From Sphingobium sp. AP50 (GTDB lineage Bacteria; Pseudomonadota; Alphaproteobacteria; Sphingomonadales; Sphingomonadaceae), in NCBI RefSeq assembly GCF_900109095.1, contig NZ_FNYZ01000001.1:248001-312000 (forward strand): 64,000 nucleotides of DNA, read 5' to 3'. This document shows, piece by piece, positions 9,314-17,661 of this stretch. A model generated the notes under the pieces. The model did not search any database and was not told where the DNA came from. It worked only from the letters and a program-made list of their open reading frames with translations. The number at the start of each line of letters is the position of its first letter. The stretch's first letter is position 1. A program made the position numbers and the translations under genes.

Positions 9314-9970
9314 ATGAATATCATTCTGCTTGGCCCTCCGGGGGCCGGCAAGGGCACCCAGGCGACTCGGCTGGTTGACGATCGTGGCATGGTGCAGCTG
9401 TCGACAGGGGACATGCTGCGCGCGGCGGTGAAGGCGGGAACGCCGGTAGGACTTCAGGCCAAGGCGCTGATGGAATCGGGTGCGCTGGTTCCGGACGAAG
9501 TCGTGTCGGGCATCATCGGCGAAGCGCTCGATGCGCTGTCGCCCGATACCGGCGTGATCTTCGATGGCTATCCGCGGACGGAGGCGCAGGCCCATTCGCT
9601 CGACACGATCCTGAGCGACCGCAGCCGCACGCTCGACCATGTGATCGAACTGGAAGTGGACGAAGACGCGCTGGTCGAGCGCATCACCGGCCGCTTCACC
9701 TGCGCCACCTGTGGTGCGGGCTATCATGACAGCTTCAAGCAGCCCAAGGTCGAGGGCGAGTGCGACAAGTGCCATGGGCATGAGTTCAAGCGCCGTCCGG
9801 ACGATAATGAGGAAACCGTGCGTACCCGCATGGCCGAATATCGCGCCAAGACCGCGCCGATCCTGCCGATTTACGAAGCGCGCGGCATCGTCTCGCGGGT
9901 GGACGGCATGGCTGACATGAATGACGTGACCGTCGCGATCGCTGCGATCTTGGACGGCGGCGCGGCCTGA
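9314..9970 (+). CDS. adk: Adenylate kinase, zinc-binding LID type
   Basis: The 218-residue enzyme catalyses ATP + AMP = 2 ADP. The P-loop GPPGAGKGT (residues 7-15) and the motif DGYPRTEAQA (about 84-93) are clear. The LID domain carries four cysteines, C130-x2-C133 and C150-x2-C153, spaced for structural zinc as in Gram-positive and Paracoccus enzymes rather than E. coli. I chose ATG 9314 because GGGGAG lies about ten bases upstream; an ATG at 9305 is too close to it. Confidence 0.96.
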   Translation: MNIILLGPPGAGKGTQATRLVDDRGMVQLSTGDMLRAAVKAGTPVGLQAKALMESGALVPDEVVSGIIGEALDALSPDTGVIFDGYPRTEAQAHSLDTILSDRSRTLDHVIELEVDEDALVERITGRFTCATCGAGYHDSFKQPKVEGECDKCHGHEFKRRPDDNEETVRTRMAEYRAKTAPILPIYEARGIVSRVDGMADMNDVTVAIAAILDGGAA

Positions 9971-10006
9971 GCTATCCTGCTTCCCTGCATGGCAGGGGAG
10001 GCAGAT

Positions 10007-10543
10007 ATGCGGATTATAGGGTTACTGGCATGGGCTGGTGCGGCGATGGCCGCGCCGGCCCATGCTGCTGTTACGGGCAGCAGCGCGATCGGCTTTGCGA
10101 CCGAAAGCAGCGTGGAAATCGCGGCCGATGCGGCGGACGTCTATGCTCTGCTGATAACGCCGGGCCGCTGGTGGAGCGACGCGCATAGCTATAGCGGCGA
10201 TTCGGCCAATATGACGATCGATCCCCGCGCAGGCGGATGCTTCTGCGAGACGATCCCGTCGAAGGACGGCGCCTCCGGTACGATCGAACATGCCCGCATC
10301 CTCTATGCCATGCCGGGTCAGAGGCTGCGTTTCTCAGGCGGCTTCGGCCCGTTGCAGAGCGAAGGCGTGGCCGGAACGCTGGATATCGCCATCACCCCCG
10401 CGGGGAAGGGCGTCAAAGTGACGATGGCCTATGTGGTCGGCGGCTATCTGCGCGCCGGCCCGGACAAGATCGCGCCGCTGGTCGATCAGGTTCTGGGCGA
10501 GCAACTGGTCGGCCTCAAGCGCGCGGCCGAGTCGGCGCAATGA
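10007..10543 (+). CDS. Secreted SRPBCC/START-like domain protein
   Basis: The 178-residue product begins with a signal peptide (MRIIGLLAWAGAAMAAPAHA, cleavage after AHA). The rest resembles a polyketide-cyclase/START-like (SRPBCC) fold: VEIAADAADVYALLITPGRWW, then SGTIEHARILYAMPGQRLRFSGGFGP. Such folds bind hydrophobic ligands; the ligand is unknown. ATG 10007 was chosen over 9989 because GGGGAGG lies six bases before it. It follows adk by 36 bp and may be cotranscribed. Confidence 0.75.
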   Translation: MRIIGLLAWAGAAMAAPAHAAVTGSSAIGFATESSVEIAADAADVYALLITPGRWWSDAHSYSGDSANMTIDPRAGGCFCETIPSKDGASGTIEHARILYAMPGQRLRFSGGFGPLQSEGVAGTLDIAITPAGKGVKVTMAYVVGGYLRAGPDKIAPLVDQVLGEQLVGLKRAAESAQ

Positions 10544-10587
10544 GGCGGACAGGGCGGTCTGGCTGACGGAAAAGCGGTGCTGACGGC

Positions 10588-10603
10588 GTTTCGGTACCGA
10601 AAC
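10588..10603. repeat. Perfect 16-bp palindrome
   Basis: GTTTCGGTACCGAAAC is self-complementary with 8-bp half-sites. It lies in the 140-bp gap before the acyltransferase gene. The size and symmetry suit a dimeric repressor operator, but no cognate regulator lies nearby, so this remains a guess. Confidence 0.4.
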
Positions 10604-10683
10604 CGGCAAAGAAACCGGTGAATCGTGCGTAGGTTAACTACGATCTTAACGGATTCGTTGCTGCGCTGTTGCTATAAGGCTGC

Positions 10684-11727
10684 ATGATGGGAACGCCGCT
10701 TCATCATGGCCGCTTGACGGAACTGGACGCGCTGCGCGGTGTCGGGGCGCTGTGCGTGCTGCTGTTCCATTATTCGACGCGCTTCCACGAACTCTTCCCG
10801 CAAGCCGCGCATGTGCCGTTCAGCTTCATCGGCGGCAATTATCGCGTGCTGCTGTTCTTCACCATTTCCGGCTTCGCGATCTTCTTCACGCTGGACCGTA
10901 TCCGCACCGTGGCCGATTTCGTGGTGAACCGGTTCGCCCGTCTCTATCCGGCCTATCTGGTCGCGATGCTGCTGACCCTGTCGATCGAATATCTGGCGCA
11001 GGCGACGCAATTGCTGATCGGGCCGGTCGCGATTCTGGCGAACTTCACCATGTTGCAGGGCTTCGCCTTCCTGCCGGAGGTGGACGGCGCCTATTGGACG
11101 CTGACGGTCGAGATCGCCTTTTATTTCTGCATGATCGCGATCTGGAAATTCATCGGCCTCCGCCGGTTGGAACCGGTGCTGGCGGTCTGGTTGCTGCTAC
11201 GCTGGCTCTACTGGTTCTGGCCCGATATGCCCGAACGGCTGATCATGCTGCTGGTGCTGCGCTATACGCCCTTCTTCGTAATCGGCATGCTCGCCTATCG
11301 GCTGTGGAAGGGGCAGCGTAGCCTGAAGCAGCAGGCGCCCTATGCGCTGCTGGCGCTGGCGTCGATCGCGACCATGGAGACATGGGACGTGACGGTGATG
11401 GGCTGCGTGCTGGTCGCCCTCTATGTCGCGCTGATCCATGGCTATCTGCGCTTCATCAGCATCCGGCCGCTCGTCTGGCTCGGCGGGATCAGCTACAGCT
11501 TCTATCTGATCCACCAGCATGTCGGCTTCGTCATCATGCTGGAATGCGCCAAGGCGGGCTACAGCCCGTGGATCGGCTTTGCCACGGCCTTTACCGTCGC
11601 GCTGACGCTGGGAACGACCATCCATTATCTGGTCGAACGGCCAGTAGGGGAGGCGATACTGCGCTGGTGGAAACGGCGTCGCGAAGGCCGCGCTCCTCTC
11701 GACAAGGCTGCTGCCAGCCGGACATGA
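10684..11727 (+). CDS. Acyltransferase 3 family membrane protein (OafA/YrhL-like)
   Basis: The 347-residue protein starts near ELDALRGVGALCVLLFHYSTRFHE, the acyltransferase-3 motif with the conserved histidine in TM1. About ten hydrophobic segments follow, with R-F-x-R-L-x-P-A-Y at about residue 80. Such enzymes O-acylate surface glycans or lipids. The substrate cannot be told from sequence. A second ATG three bases downstream (10687) is an equally possible start. Confidence 0.88.
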   Translation: MMGTPLHHGRLTELDALRGVGALCVLLFHYSTRFHELFPQAAHVPFSFIGGNYRVLLFFTISGFAIFFTLDRIRTVADFVVNRFARLYPAYLVAMLLTLSIEYLAQATQLLIGPVAILANFTMLQGFAFLPEVDGAYWTLTVEIAFYFCMIAIWKFIGLRRLEPVLAVWLLLRWLYWFWPDMPERLIMLLVLRYTPFFVIGMLAYRLWKGQRSLKQQAPYALLALASIATMETWDVTVMGCVLVALYVALIHGYLRFISIRPLVWLGGISYSFYLIHQHVGFVIMLECAKAGYSPWIGFATAFTVALTLGTTIHYLVERPVGEAILRWWKRRREGRAPLDKAAASRT

Positions 11728-11758
11728 AAAAGGCGCGCCAGCAATGGCCGGCGCGCCT
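11727..11758. terminator. Bidirectional terminator between acyltransferase and csgG-like genes
   Basis: AGGCGCGCC (11731-11739) pairs with GGCGCGCCT (11750-11758). On the minus strand the stem is followed by TTTTT (complement of 11727-11731), ideal for the csgG-like gene. On the plus strand a weaker CTTCC follows. The two genes converge here. Confidence 0.7.
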
Positions 11759-11779
11759 CTTCCTCACATCGCGATGCGC

Positions 11780-12592
11780 TTACTGCGCGACGGGCGCTGC
11801 CGCTGCCGCATTGGTGGGCAGGCCGCCCAACTGGGTCACCAGCTTGGTATAGGCGTCCAGATAGGCGAGCACGATCACCTGGCCGATTTCGGTATTCTGG
11901 TAGCCACCACCACCAGCCGCCGCAAAGCCGCCCCACCAGCCGGCCCCGCCGCCACCGCCAAAGCCGATGTCGGTCTTGCGCGCATAGCCTTCGGTCAGCG
12001 CCTCTTCCTCGGTCGTGCGGGCGTTGACGATCGACAGGGTGACATTGGCTTCCTTCTTCTTGATGTTCAGGCCACCGGCGATCGCGCCGAAAGTGCCGCC
12101 CAGCATGCCGCCCAGCGCGCCGCCAATGCCGCCGCCGCCGCTGTTGCGGTTGGACGAAACGATATCGGGCTCCAGATAATAGTCGGCCGTCTTGACCTGA
12201 CCCTTACCCAGATTCGATCCCGCCTGAAGTTCACCGGAATCCGCCATGGCGCGTTCCATCGCGCGGCTCTGCATGGAGCGGCCACGATTGACGATGGTGA
12301 AACAGCCGGATTGCTGGATGAAGACCTTCAAAATGGCTTCCGGGCTGCCTAGATTCAGTTCACGCCACCATTGATTGTCGGGTTCGACGATCGCGACCGT
12401 GCCGATGCGGCGGGTGCAGTGGGGGATTTCCTGTGTTGCGCGCTCCTGCGAGCGGCGGCCGGAGGAGGCGCCCTTGGTGGTGCCATCCTTGTACGTCTTG
12501 CCCGACGAACTCGTGCTCGTCTGTGCACTTGCAGCCAGTGGCGTTGCGATCAGCGCTACCGACGCGGCGAGCGCGGGAACCGTCTTCAACAT
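11780..12592 (-). CDS. CsgG-family secreted protein
   Basis: The 270-residue protein has a signal peptide (MLKTVPALAASVALIATPLAASAQ) and a CsgG-like body: PEAILKVFIQQSGCFTIVNRG, then YYLEPDIVSSNRNSGGGG, a glycine-rich central stretch and VTLSIVNARTTEEEALTEGY. CsgG forms the curli export pore. This copy has no lipobox cysteine at the cleavage site, unlike CsgG, and no curli genes are nearby, so a role in curli is doubtful. ATG 12592 was chosen for its signal peptide and the AGAGGAA site upstream. Confidence 0.75.
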   Translation of the reverse strand: MLKTVPALAASVALIATPLAASAQTSTSSSGKTYKDGTTKGASSGRRSQERATQEIPHCTRRIGTVAIVEPDNQWWRELNLGSPEAILKVFIQQSGCFTIVNRGRSMQSRAMERAMADSGELQAGSNLGKGQVKTADYYLEPDIVSSNRNSGGGGIGGALGGMLGGTFGAIAGGLNIKKKEANVTLSIVNARTTEEEALTEGYARKTDIGFGGGGGAGWWGGFAAAGGGGYQNTEIGQVIVLAYLDAYTKLVTQLGGLPTNAAAAAPVAQ

Positions 12593-12744
12593 GCCCCAAT
12601 TCCTCTGATGTGGTTGATATGATAGCATTTTGTTTATGATGCGACCCACAAAGGACGGGACGGCATAGCATAGCGTCCTGGCCTTGCCTACATGGCGTGC
12701 GGTGACTTGCTGACAGCGCGAAGAATCGCTGCTATCGGGCGCCG

Positions 12745-14553
12745 ATGACCGATCTCAGCCATATCCGTAATTTCTCCATCATCGCGCATATCGACCATGG
12801 CAAGTCCACGCTGGCCGACCGGCTGATCCAGCGGACGGGCGGCCTGACCGACCGTGAGATGAGCGCACAAGTGCTCGATAATATGGATATCGAGAAAGAG
12901 CGCGGCATCACCATCAAGGCGCAGACCGTGCGCCTCGACTATACCGCCAAAGACGGCCAGACCTATGAGCTGAACCTCATGGACACGCCGGGCCATGTCG
13001 ACTTCGCCTATGAAGTGTCGCGTTCGCTCGCAGCCTGCGAAGGCGCGTTGCTGGTGGTGGACGCCGCCCAGGGCGTGGAAGCGCAGACGCTGGCGAACGT
13101 CTATCAGTCGATCGAACATGATCATGAGATCGTGCCGGTCCTGAACAAAATCGACCTGCCCGCCGCCGAGCCGGAAAAGGTGCGCAAGGAAATCGAGGAT
13201 GTGATCGGCCTCGATGCGTCGGAAGCGGTGCTGGCCAGCGCCAAGTCCGGCATCGGCATCGACGATATCCTGGAAGCCGTGGTCAAGAAGATCCCGCCGC
13301 CCAAAGGCGACCGCAACGCCCCGCTGGAAGCGATGCTGGTCGATAGCTGGTATGACCCCTATCTGGGCGTCGTCATTCTGGTGCGCGTCGTCAACGGCGT
13401 CATCAAGAAGGGGCAGGCGATCAAGTTCATGATCGGCGGCACCGAACATCTGATCGACCGCGTCGGTTGCATGCGACCCAAGATCGAAGCGCTGCCCGAA
13501 CTGGCGGCCGGTGAAATCGGCTTCATCACCGCGCAGATCAAGGAAATCGCCCAGACCCGCGTCGGCGATACCATCACCACGGTGAAGAATGGTGCGACGA
13601 CGCCGCTGCCGGGCTTCAAGGAAGTGCAGCCGGTGGTGTTCTGCGGCCTGTTCCCGGTCGACGCCAACGACTTCGACAAGCTGCGCGATTCGATTTCGAA
13701 GCTGCGCCTGAACGACGCCAGCTTCTCCTTCGAGATGGAGAGCAGCGCGGCACTGGGCTTCGGCTTCCGTTGCGGCTTCCTGGGCCTCCTCCATCTGGAG
13801 ATCATTCAGGAGCGTCTGACCCGCGAATATGATCTGGACCTGATCACCACCGCGCCGTCGGTGGTGTACAAGATTCAGCTCACCTATGGCGCGGGTGAAA
13901 TCGAACTGCACAACCCGGCCGACATGCCCGACCCCACCAAGATCGACGAGATCGAGGAGCCGTGGATCGAGGCGATCATCTACTGCCCCGATGAATATCT
14001 CGGCTCCATCCTGAAGCTGTGCCAGGACCGGCGCGGTATCCAGAAGAACCTGACCTATGTCGGCGGTCGCGCGCAGGTGACCTATGAACTGCCGCTCAAC
14101 GAAGTGGTGTTCGATTTCTACGATCGCCTGAAGTCGATCAGCCGCGGCTATGCCAGCTTCGACTATCATCAGATCGGCTATCGCGAGGGTGACCTCGTCA
14201 AGATGAGCATCATGGTCAATAGCGAGCCGGTCGATGCGCTGAGCATGATCGTCCATCGTGGCACCGCCGAATCGCGCGGACGCGGCATGTGCGAGCGGCT
14301 GAAGGACCTGATCCCCCGCCATCTGTTCAAGATTCCGATTCAGGCGGCGATCGGCGGCAAGGTGATCGCGCGCGAAACCATCGCCGCGATGCGCAAGGAC
14401 GTGACCGCCAAATGCTATGGCGGCGACATCAGCCGCAAGAAGAAACTGCTCGACAAGCAGAAGGAAGGCAAGAAGCGTATGCGCGAATATGGCAGCGTCC
14501 AGATTCCGCAGGAAGCCTTCATCGCCGCGCTGCGGATGGGCGACGAGAACTGA
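12745..14553 (+). CDS. lepA: Elongation factor 4 (LepA)
   Basis: The 602-residue translational GTPase has the G1 motif [18 protein letters not shown] (G3) and NKIDLP (G4). The LepA-specific C-terminal domain ends [19 protein letters not shown]. It acts on the ribosome in back-translocation or elongation stress. It begins [10 protein letters not shown] after the P-loop. A divergent csgG-like gene lies 150 bp upstream. Confidence 0.97.
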   Translation: MTDLSHIRNFSIIAHIDHGKSTLADRLIQRTGGLTDREMSAQVLDNMDIEKERGITIKAQTVRLDYTAKDGQTYELNLMDTPGHVDFAYEVSRSLAACEGALLVVDAAQGVEAQTLANVYQSIEHDHEIVPVLNKIDLPAAEPEKVRKEIEDVIGLDASEAVLASAKSGIGIDDILEAVVKKIPPPKGDRNAPLEAMLVDSWYDPYLGVVILVRVVNGVIKKGQAIKFMIGGTEHLIDRVGCMRPKIEALPELAAGEIGFITAQIKEIAQTRVGDTITTVKNGATTPLPGFKEVQPVVFCGLFPVDANDFDKLRDSISKLRLNDASFSFEMESSAALGFGFRCGFLGLLHLEIIQERLTREYDLDLITTAPSVVYKIQLTYGAGEIELHNPADMPDPTKIDEIEEPWIEAIIYCPDEYLGSILKLCQDRRGIQKNLTYVGGRAQVTYELPLNEVVFDFYDRLKSISRGYASFDYHQIGYREGDLVKMSIMVNSEPVDALSMIVHRGTAESRGRGMCERLKDLIPRHLFKIPIQAAIGGKVIARETIAAMRKDVTAKCYGGDISRKKKLLDKQKEGKKRMREYGSVQIPQEAFIAALRMGDEN

Positions 14554-14557
14554 TCCG

Positions 14558-15070
14558 ATGAGCGGCCGCTGCGCACCGATTGCGGGGCAGGTCGCAAGGA
14601 TCGAGCGGGCCGCCGCCTTCCTGGCCAACGGCATGTCGCTTTGCTCCTGCCCGGATGCGGCAGGGCGGCGACGCAGCGCCATGCCCGCCAAGCTGATCGG
14701 CAACGGGCTACGCGAACTGGACCTGTTCCTGACCGACCTTATCGTGGAGGCCGGGCGCATCGACCGGCTTGGCATGGCGGCAGGGCGCGACCCCGGCATC
14801 CATCCGGGCCGCCGCATCTATAGCGCGGCAGAAGCCTGGCGGCGCACCGGGCCACGATTGGGGCTGGCCGCCGAAGCGCGTGGCCGCCTGCGCCAGATGC
14901 GCGCGGGACAGAATCGGCAATGTTTCGGACAAGTACGGGGCGATGACGCCGAAATTCTCATGCAACAGGCCTGCGCCGATTATGCCCGCCTCGCCGGGGA
15001 TGTTCTGGTGGCATTACGGGGGCGGATGACGGCCGATCCGGCCCGCGCGAACGACGGGCGGTTGCGATAG
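14558..15070 (+). CDS. Hypothetical protein downstream of lepA
   Basis: A 170-residue frame starts MSGRCAPIAGQVARIERAAAF, four bases after the lepA stop. I recognise no domain. It is rich in arginine and alanine with no signal peptide or membrane segment. Short hydrophobic helices appear around ELDLFLTDLIVEAGRIDRLG. No clear ribosome binding site is visible beyond the lepA tail, so translation may depend on coupling. It could also be a chance frame in GC-rich DNA. Confidence 0.45.
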   Translation: MSGRCAPIAGQVARIERAAAFLANGMSLCSCPDAAGRRRSAMPAKLIGNGLRELDLFLTDLIVEAGRIDRLGMAAGRDPGIHPGRRIYSAAEAWRRTGPRLGLAAEARGRLRQMRAGQNRQCFGQVRGDDAEILMQQACADYARLAGDVLVALRGRMTADPARANDGRLR

Positions 15071-15283
15071 CGCGACGAATGATCGCCAACCGCTTTTCTG
15101 CGCAGCTAAGGTTCATGAAAGGCAAAAAACGTCTGTTTTCCGTGGGTTGTGGATAGCCGAATCAGGCTGAAAACCGCTCCGTCGGTTCACCTGACAGGAT
15201 GCACAGCCGGTCAGAATCGCATTGTCGAATGCATCCGCCGTGCGCTTCACGCGTTACGCTTTTGTAACGGTAAGGAGATTTTG

Positions 15284-15583
15284 ATGCCCCTCATGAGCAA
15301 GATTGTCCCGCTCTCTGCGATCCTGATCGGGTCGCTCGGCTTGCAGGGCTGCGCCACCAAGGGTTTCGTGCGCGAACAGGTCGCGACCGTGAACCAGCGC
15401 GTCGACGCGCTCGATTCCAGGTTGCAGGCGACGGACGGCACCGCGAAGCAGGCGCTGGCGGAAGCGCAGTCGGCATCCGGCCAGGCTCAGAATAACGGCC
15501 AGCGCATCGATCAACTCAACGCCCGCGTCGACGGCGTCGAGCAGCGGTTGCAGGAAGCGCAGAAGAAGCGCGCCCGCAATTGA
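15284..15583 (+). CDS. Small coiled-coil lipoprotein
   Basis: The 99-residue protein has a lipoprotein signal ending LQGC (Cys23). A heptad-like segment follows (VREQVATVNQRVDALDSRLQ and QRIDQLNARVDGVEQRLQ) and a basic KKRARN tail. The design resembles Lpp or alanine-zipper lipoproteins that trimerise in the periplasm. ATG 15284 follows AAGGAG (15272-15277). It is monocistronic with its own strong terminator. The C-terminal lysine pair suggests, but does not prove, peptidoglycan attachment. Confidence 0.8.
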   Translation: MPLMSKIVPLSAILIGSLGLQGCATKGFVREQVATVNQRVDALDSRLQATDGTAKQALAEAQSASGQAQNNGQRIDQLNARVDGVEQRLQEAQKKRARN

Positions 15584-15623
15584 TCCGGCAGGGCGGCGCA
15601 AGCTGACCGACCACACGGCCTTT

Positions 15624-15661
15624 CGGGCCGGCGCTTCCCCTTGGCGCCGGCCCGATTTTTT
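15624..15661 (+). terminator. Rho-independent terminator after the small lipoprotein
   Basis: CGGGCCGGCGC (15624-15634) pairs perfectly with GCGCCGGCCCG (15644-15654) over 11 bp. The run ATTTTTT (15655-15661) follows. This is the cleanest intrinsic terminator in the window. Confidence 0.92.
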
Positions 15662-15687
15662 GCCCTCTCTTTCGAGTGTCCCTCTAG

Positions 15688-16398
15688 ATGATCCCCATTT
15701 TGCTGGCGCTGGCCAGTGTCGCCCCGCATGTCGCCGTCGCCGCGTCCCACGGCGCGAAGAAACCGGTCGCTGCTGCTGCCAAGAAAAAGGTGAAGAGCGC
15801 GCCCAAAAAACCGGCGCAGAAAATTCCTGATCCACAGGCTTCCGTCGATGCCACCCGCATGATCGACTGGATCGCTTCCTCCCGCAACAATGCCGGCTAT
15901 CCCTATGCCATCGTCGACAAGAAGGCGGCGGCCATCTTCCTGTTCGATGCGAAGGGCAAGGCGCTGGGGTCGGCGCCGGTGCTGATCGGCATCGCGACTG
16001 GCGATGATGCGACGCCGGGCATCGGCAGCAAAAATCTGGCTGAGATCGGCCCGGCGGAAAAGACGACGCCGGCTGGGCGCTTCCTCGCGAAATTCGGCTG
16101 GGCGGCGGGCAAGCAAAGAATATTGTGGGTCGATTATGCGACCTCGGTCGCCCTGCACACGATCCCGCCGGGCAATCCCAAGGAACGCAGGGTCGAACGG
16201 ATGCTCTCGCCCACCAGCGATGATAATCGCATCACCTTTGGCTGCATCAACCTGCCCAGGGCCTTTTACGGGGCGAAGGTGCGCCCGATCTTCCAGAAGA
16301 AGGGCGGCTATGTCTATGTGATGCCCGACACCAAATCGCTGGAAGAGGTTTTCCCGCCTATTCGCGTGCAACCCTTCCTCAACGCTTCGGCATCCTGA
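15688..16398 (+). CDS. L,D-transpeptidase (YkuD family) with a variant catalytic motif
   Basis: The 236-residue protein has a signal peptide, a lysine/alanine-rich linker (residues 24-50) and a YkuD-type domain. The histidine of VALHTIPPG and the cysteine of TFGCINLP correspond to the family's catalytic pair, but the usual S/T-H-G-C has Phe in place of His. Members cross-link peptidoglycan or anchor lipoproteins. It follows the coiled-coil lipoprotein gene after a terminator. Function as an active enzyme is likely but unproven. Confidence 0.8.
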   Translation: MIPILLALASVAPHVAVAASHGAKKPVAAAAKKKVKSAPKKPAQKIPDPQASVDATRMIDWIASSRNNAGYPYAIVDKKAAAIFLFDAKGKALGSAPVLIGIATGDDATPGIGSKNLAEIGPAEKTTPAGRFLAKFGWAAGKQRILWVDYATSVALHTIPPGNPKERRVERMLSPTSDDNRITFGCINLPRAFYGAKVRPIFQKKGGYVYVMPDTKSLEEVFPPIRVQPFLNASAS

Positions 16399-16410
16399 AT
16401 CGGCGGCGGA

Positions 16411-16959
16411 TCAGGCGCTGCACCAGTCGACAGGCTGGGAGGACGACTCTTTTGCCTGCCCTTTCAGGATCATCAGCGTTCCCAGCGACACGCCATCGCG
16501 CATCAGCAGGCGTGCGTCCGGATCGCTGTCGGCAGGGTCGGGCCGGGCATCGAAGCTGCCGCCATTCATCATCGCGGCGAGCGTGGCGCGGGACCGGCGA
16601 GCAAGGTCGGCCTCCCGCGCGCAGCGGGCGCCGGTCAGGCTGGGCACGCTGATTCCGGTCAGATGATAAAGATGACCCCGCCAGGCATAGCTGTCGGCGG
16701 TCAGGACGCAGGCCTGTCCCTTCGGATCGTCGCATAGCGCGAACTGGTCCGCGATCATCGTTGGCCCATCCTGCGCGCTGGCGCTCCCCGGAGAGGGCAG
16801 AACCGTCCTGATCAGCATCGCCCCCAGAGCCGCCACGACCAGAGCTGCCAATATCATGCCTGCGGGCACGACGCGGGCGGATTTCTCCTGCCTGTCATTC
16901 AGCCAGCTATTGTCCCGGTCGGGGTTGCGATCCCCCACATCATATAGGCTGCGTGCCAT
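16411..16959 (-). CDS. Membrane-anchored, degenerate staphylococcal-nuclease-like protein
   Basis: The 182-residue protein has a cytoplasmic N-terminus, one transmembrane helix (about residues 31-52) and a periplasmic domain. That domain resembles a thermonuclease fold: SYAWRGHLYHLTGISVPSL, ARCAREADLARRSRATLAAM, then DARLLMRDGVSLGTLMILKG. The arginine and acidic residues needed for catalysis are not obvious, so it may bind rather than cut. It converges with the L,D-transpeptidase gene 12 bp away. Confidence 0.6.
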   Translation of the reverse strand: MARSLYDVGDRNPDRDNSWLNDRQEKSARVVPAGMILAALVVAALGAMLIRTVLPSPGSASAQDGPTMIADQFALCDDPKGQACVLTADSYAWRGHLYHLTGISVPSLTGARCAREADLARRSRATLAAMMNGGSFDARPDPADSDPDARLLMRDGVSLGTLMILKGQAKESSSQPVDWCSA

Positions 16960-17083
16960 TATTTGCCCCCGAAAGTCGGGCCTTTCATGACAAACTATCG
17001 CGAATTTTCCGTTAATCTGGATCAGCTATGGCTGCCTTGACGCTGGCCGGGCGGCGTGATCAAAGACCGGTGAAGGAGGCCGC

Positions 17084-17470
17084 ATGAGCGAAACCTGGCT
17101 GTATGACGAGCACCCCGCGATGTTCCGCGCGCATCCCCTGTTGTTCATCCTGCTGCTGGTGTCGGTCGTCGGCATCCTCGCGATCGGGATCTGGTGGGTG
17201 ATGCACAAGGGCGAGCGGCTGGCGCTGAGCGAGCGCGAGGTGCTGATGGAGCGGGGGCTGCTGTCCAAGCAGCGGACCGAGATAGCGCTCACCTCCATCC
17301 GGTCGGTGCGGATCACCCAGAGTCTGGGCCAGCGGATGTTCGGCGTGGGCCATGTCGAACTGTTCAGCGCCGGCGACATTGCCGAAATCGCGATCAAGAA
17401 TATGCCGCGTCCCGACCGCATCCGGGCGATTGCGGCGGCCCGCAATCTCGACCTGCTGCCGCAGCGATAG
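17084..17470 (+). CDS. PH domain (bPH2/YdbT-like) membrane protein
   Basis: The 128-residue protein has one hydrophobic segment (about residues 19-39). A bacterial PH domain follows: LALSEREVLMERGLLSKQRTE, then TSIRSVRITQSLGQRMFGVG and VELFSAGD. The pattern matches small YdbS/YdbT-type proteins of unknown role. It is divergent from the nuclease-like gene. Confidence 0.8.
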   Translation: MSETWLYDEHPAMFRAHPLLFILLLVSVVGILAIGIWWVMHKGERLALSEREVLMERGLLSKQRTEIALTSIRSVRITQSLGQRMFGVGHVELFSAGDIAEIAIKNMPRPDRIRAIAAARNLDLLPQR

Positions 17471-17514
17471 GACGTGCAGCCGAGCGAAGAGTCATCGTCT
17501 TCGCTATCAGTTTT

Positions 17515-17543
17515 AAAAAACAACGGCCTGAGTCGGTGTTTTT
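17515..17543 (+). terminator. Candidate terminator after the PH-domain gene
   Basis: AAAACA (17517-17522) pairs with TGTTTT (17537-17542), continuing past one mismatch with CG/CG. The T-run is part of the 3' arm. It is a modest hairpin 45 bp after the stop. Confidence 0.4.
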
Positions 17544-17587
17544 GCTGCATTTTTTCGCGCTCATTGTAAGACAATTGCGCCAGCCCC

Positions 17588-17616
17588 TTGACTTGGGCCG
17601 ATTTATTTCAACGATA
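17588..17616 (+). promoter_or_regulatory. Candidate promoter for the HNH-like gene
   Basis: TTGACT (17588-17593) and ACGATA (17611-17616) are 17 bases apart. CCCCTTG (17584-17590) and CAAGGGG (17624-17630) form an inverted repeat flanking this promoter, which could be an operator. Evidence is positional only. Confidence 0.35.
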
Positions 17617-17661
17617 GAGTAACCAAGGGGGCCGGCCGAGCAACCATCGCTAGAGGACGCC

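Noticed and set aside
7140-9314. 724-codon minus-strand frame over rplO and secY
   Set aside because: Shadow of secY; histidine- and glutamine-rich translation without domains.
12688-14817. 709-codon minus-strand frame over lepA
   Set aside because: Antisense shadow of a well-conserved gene.
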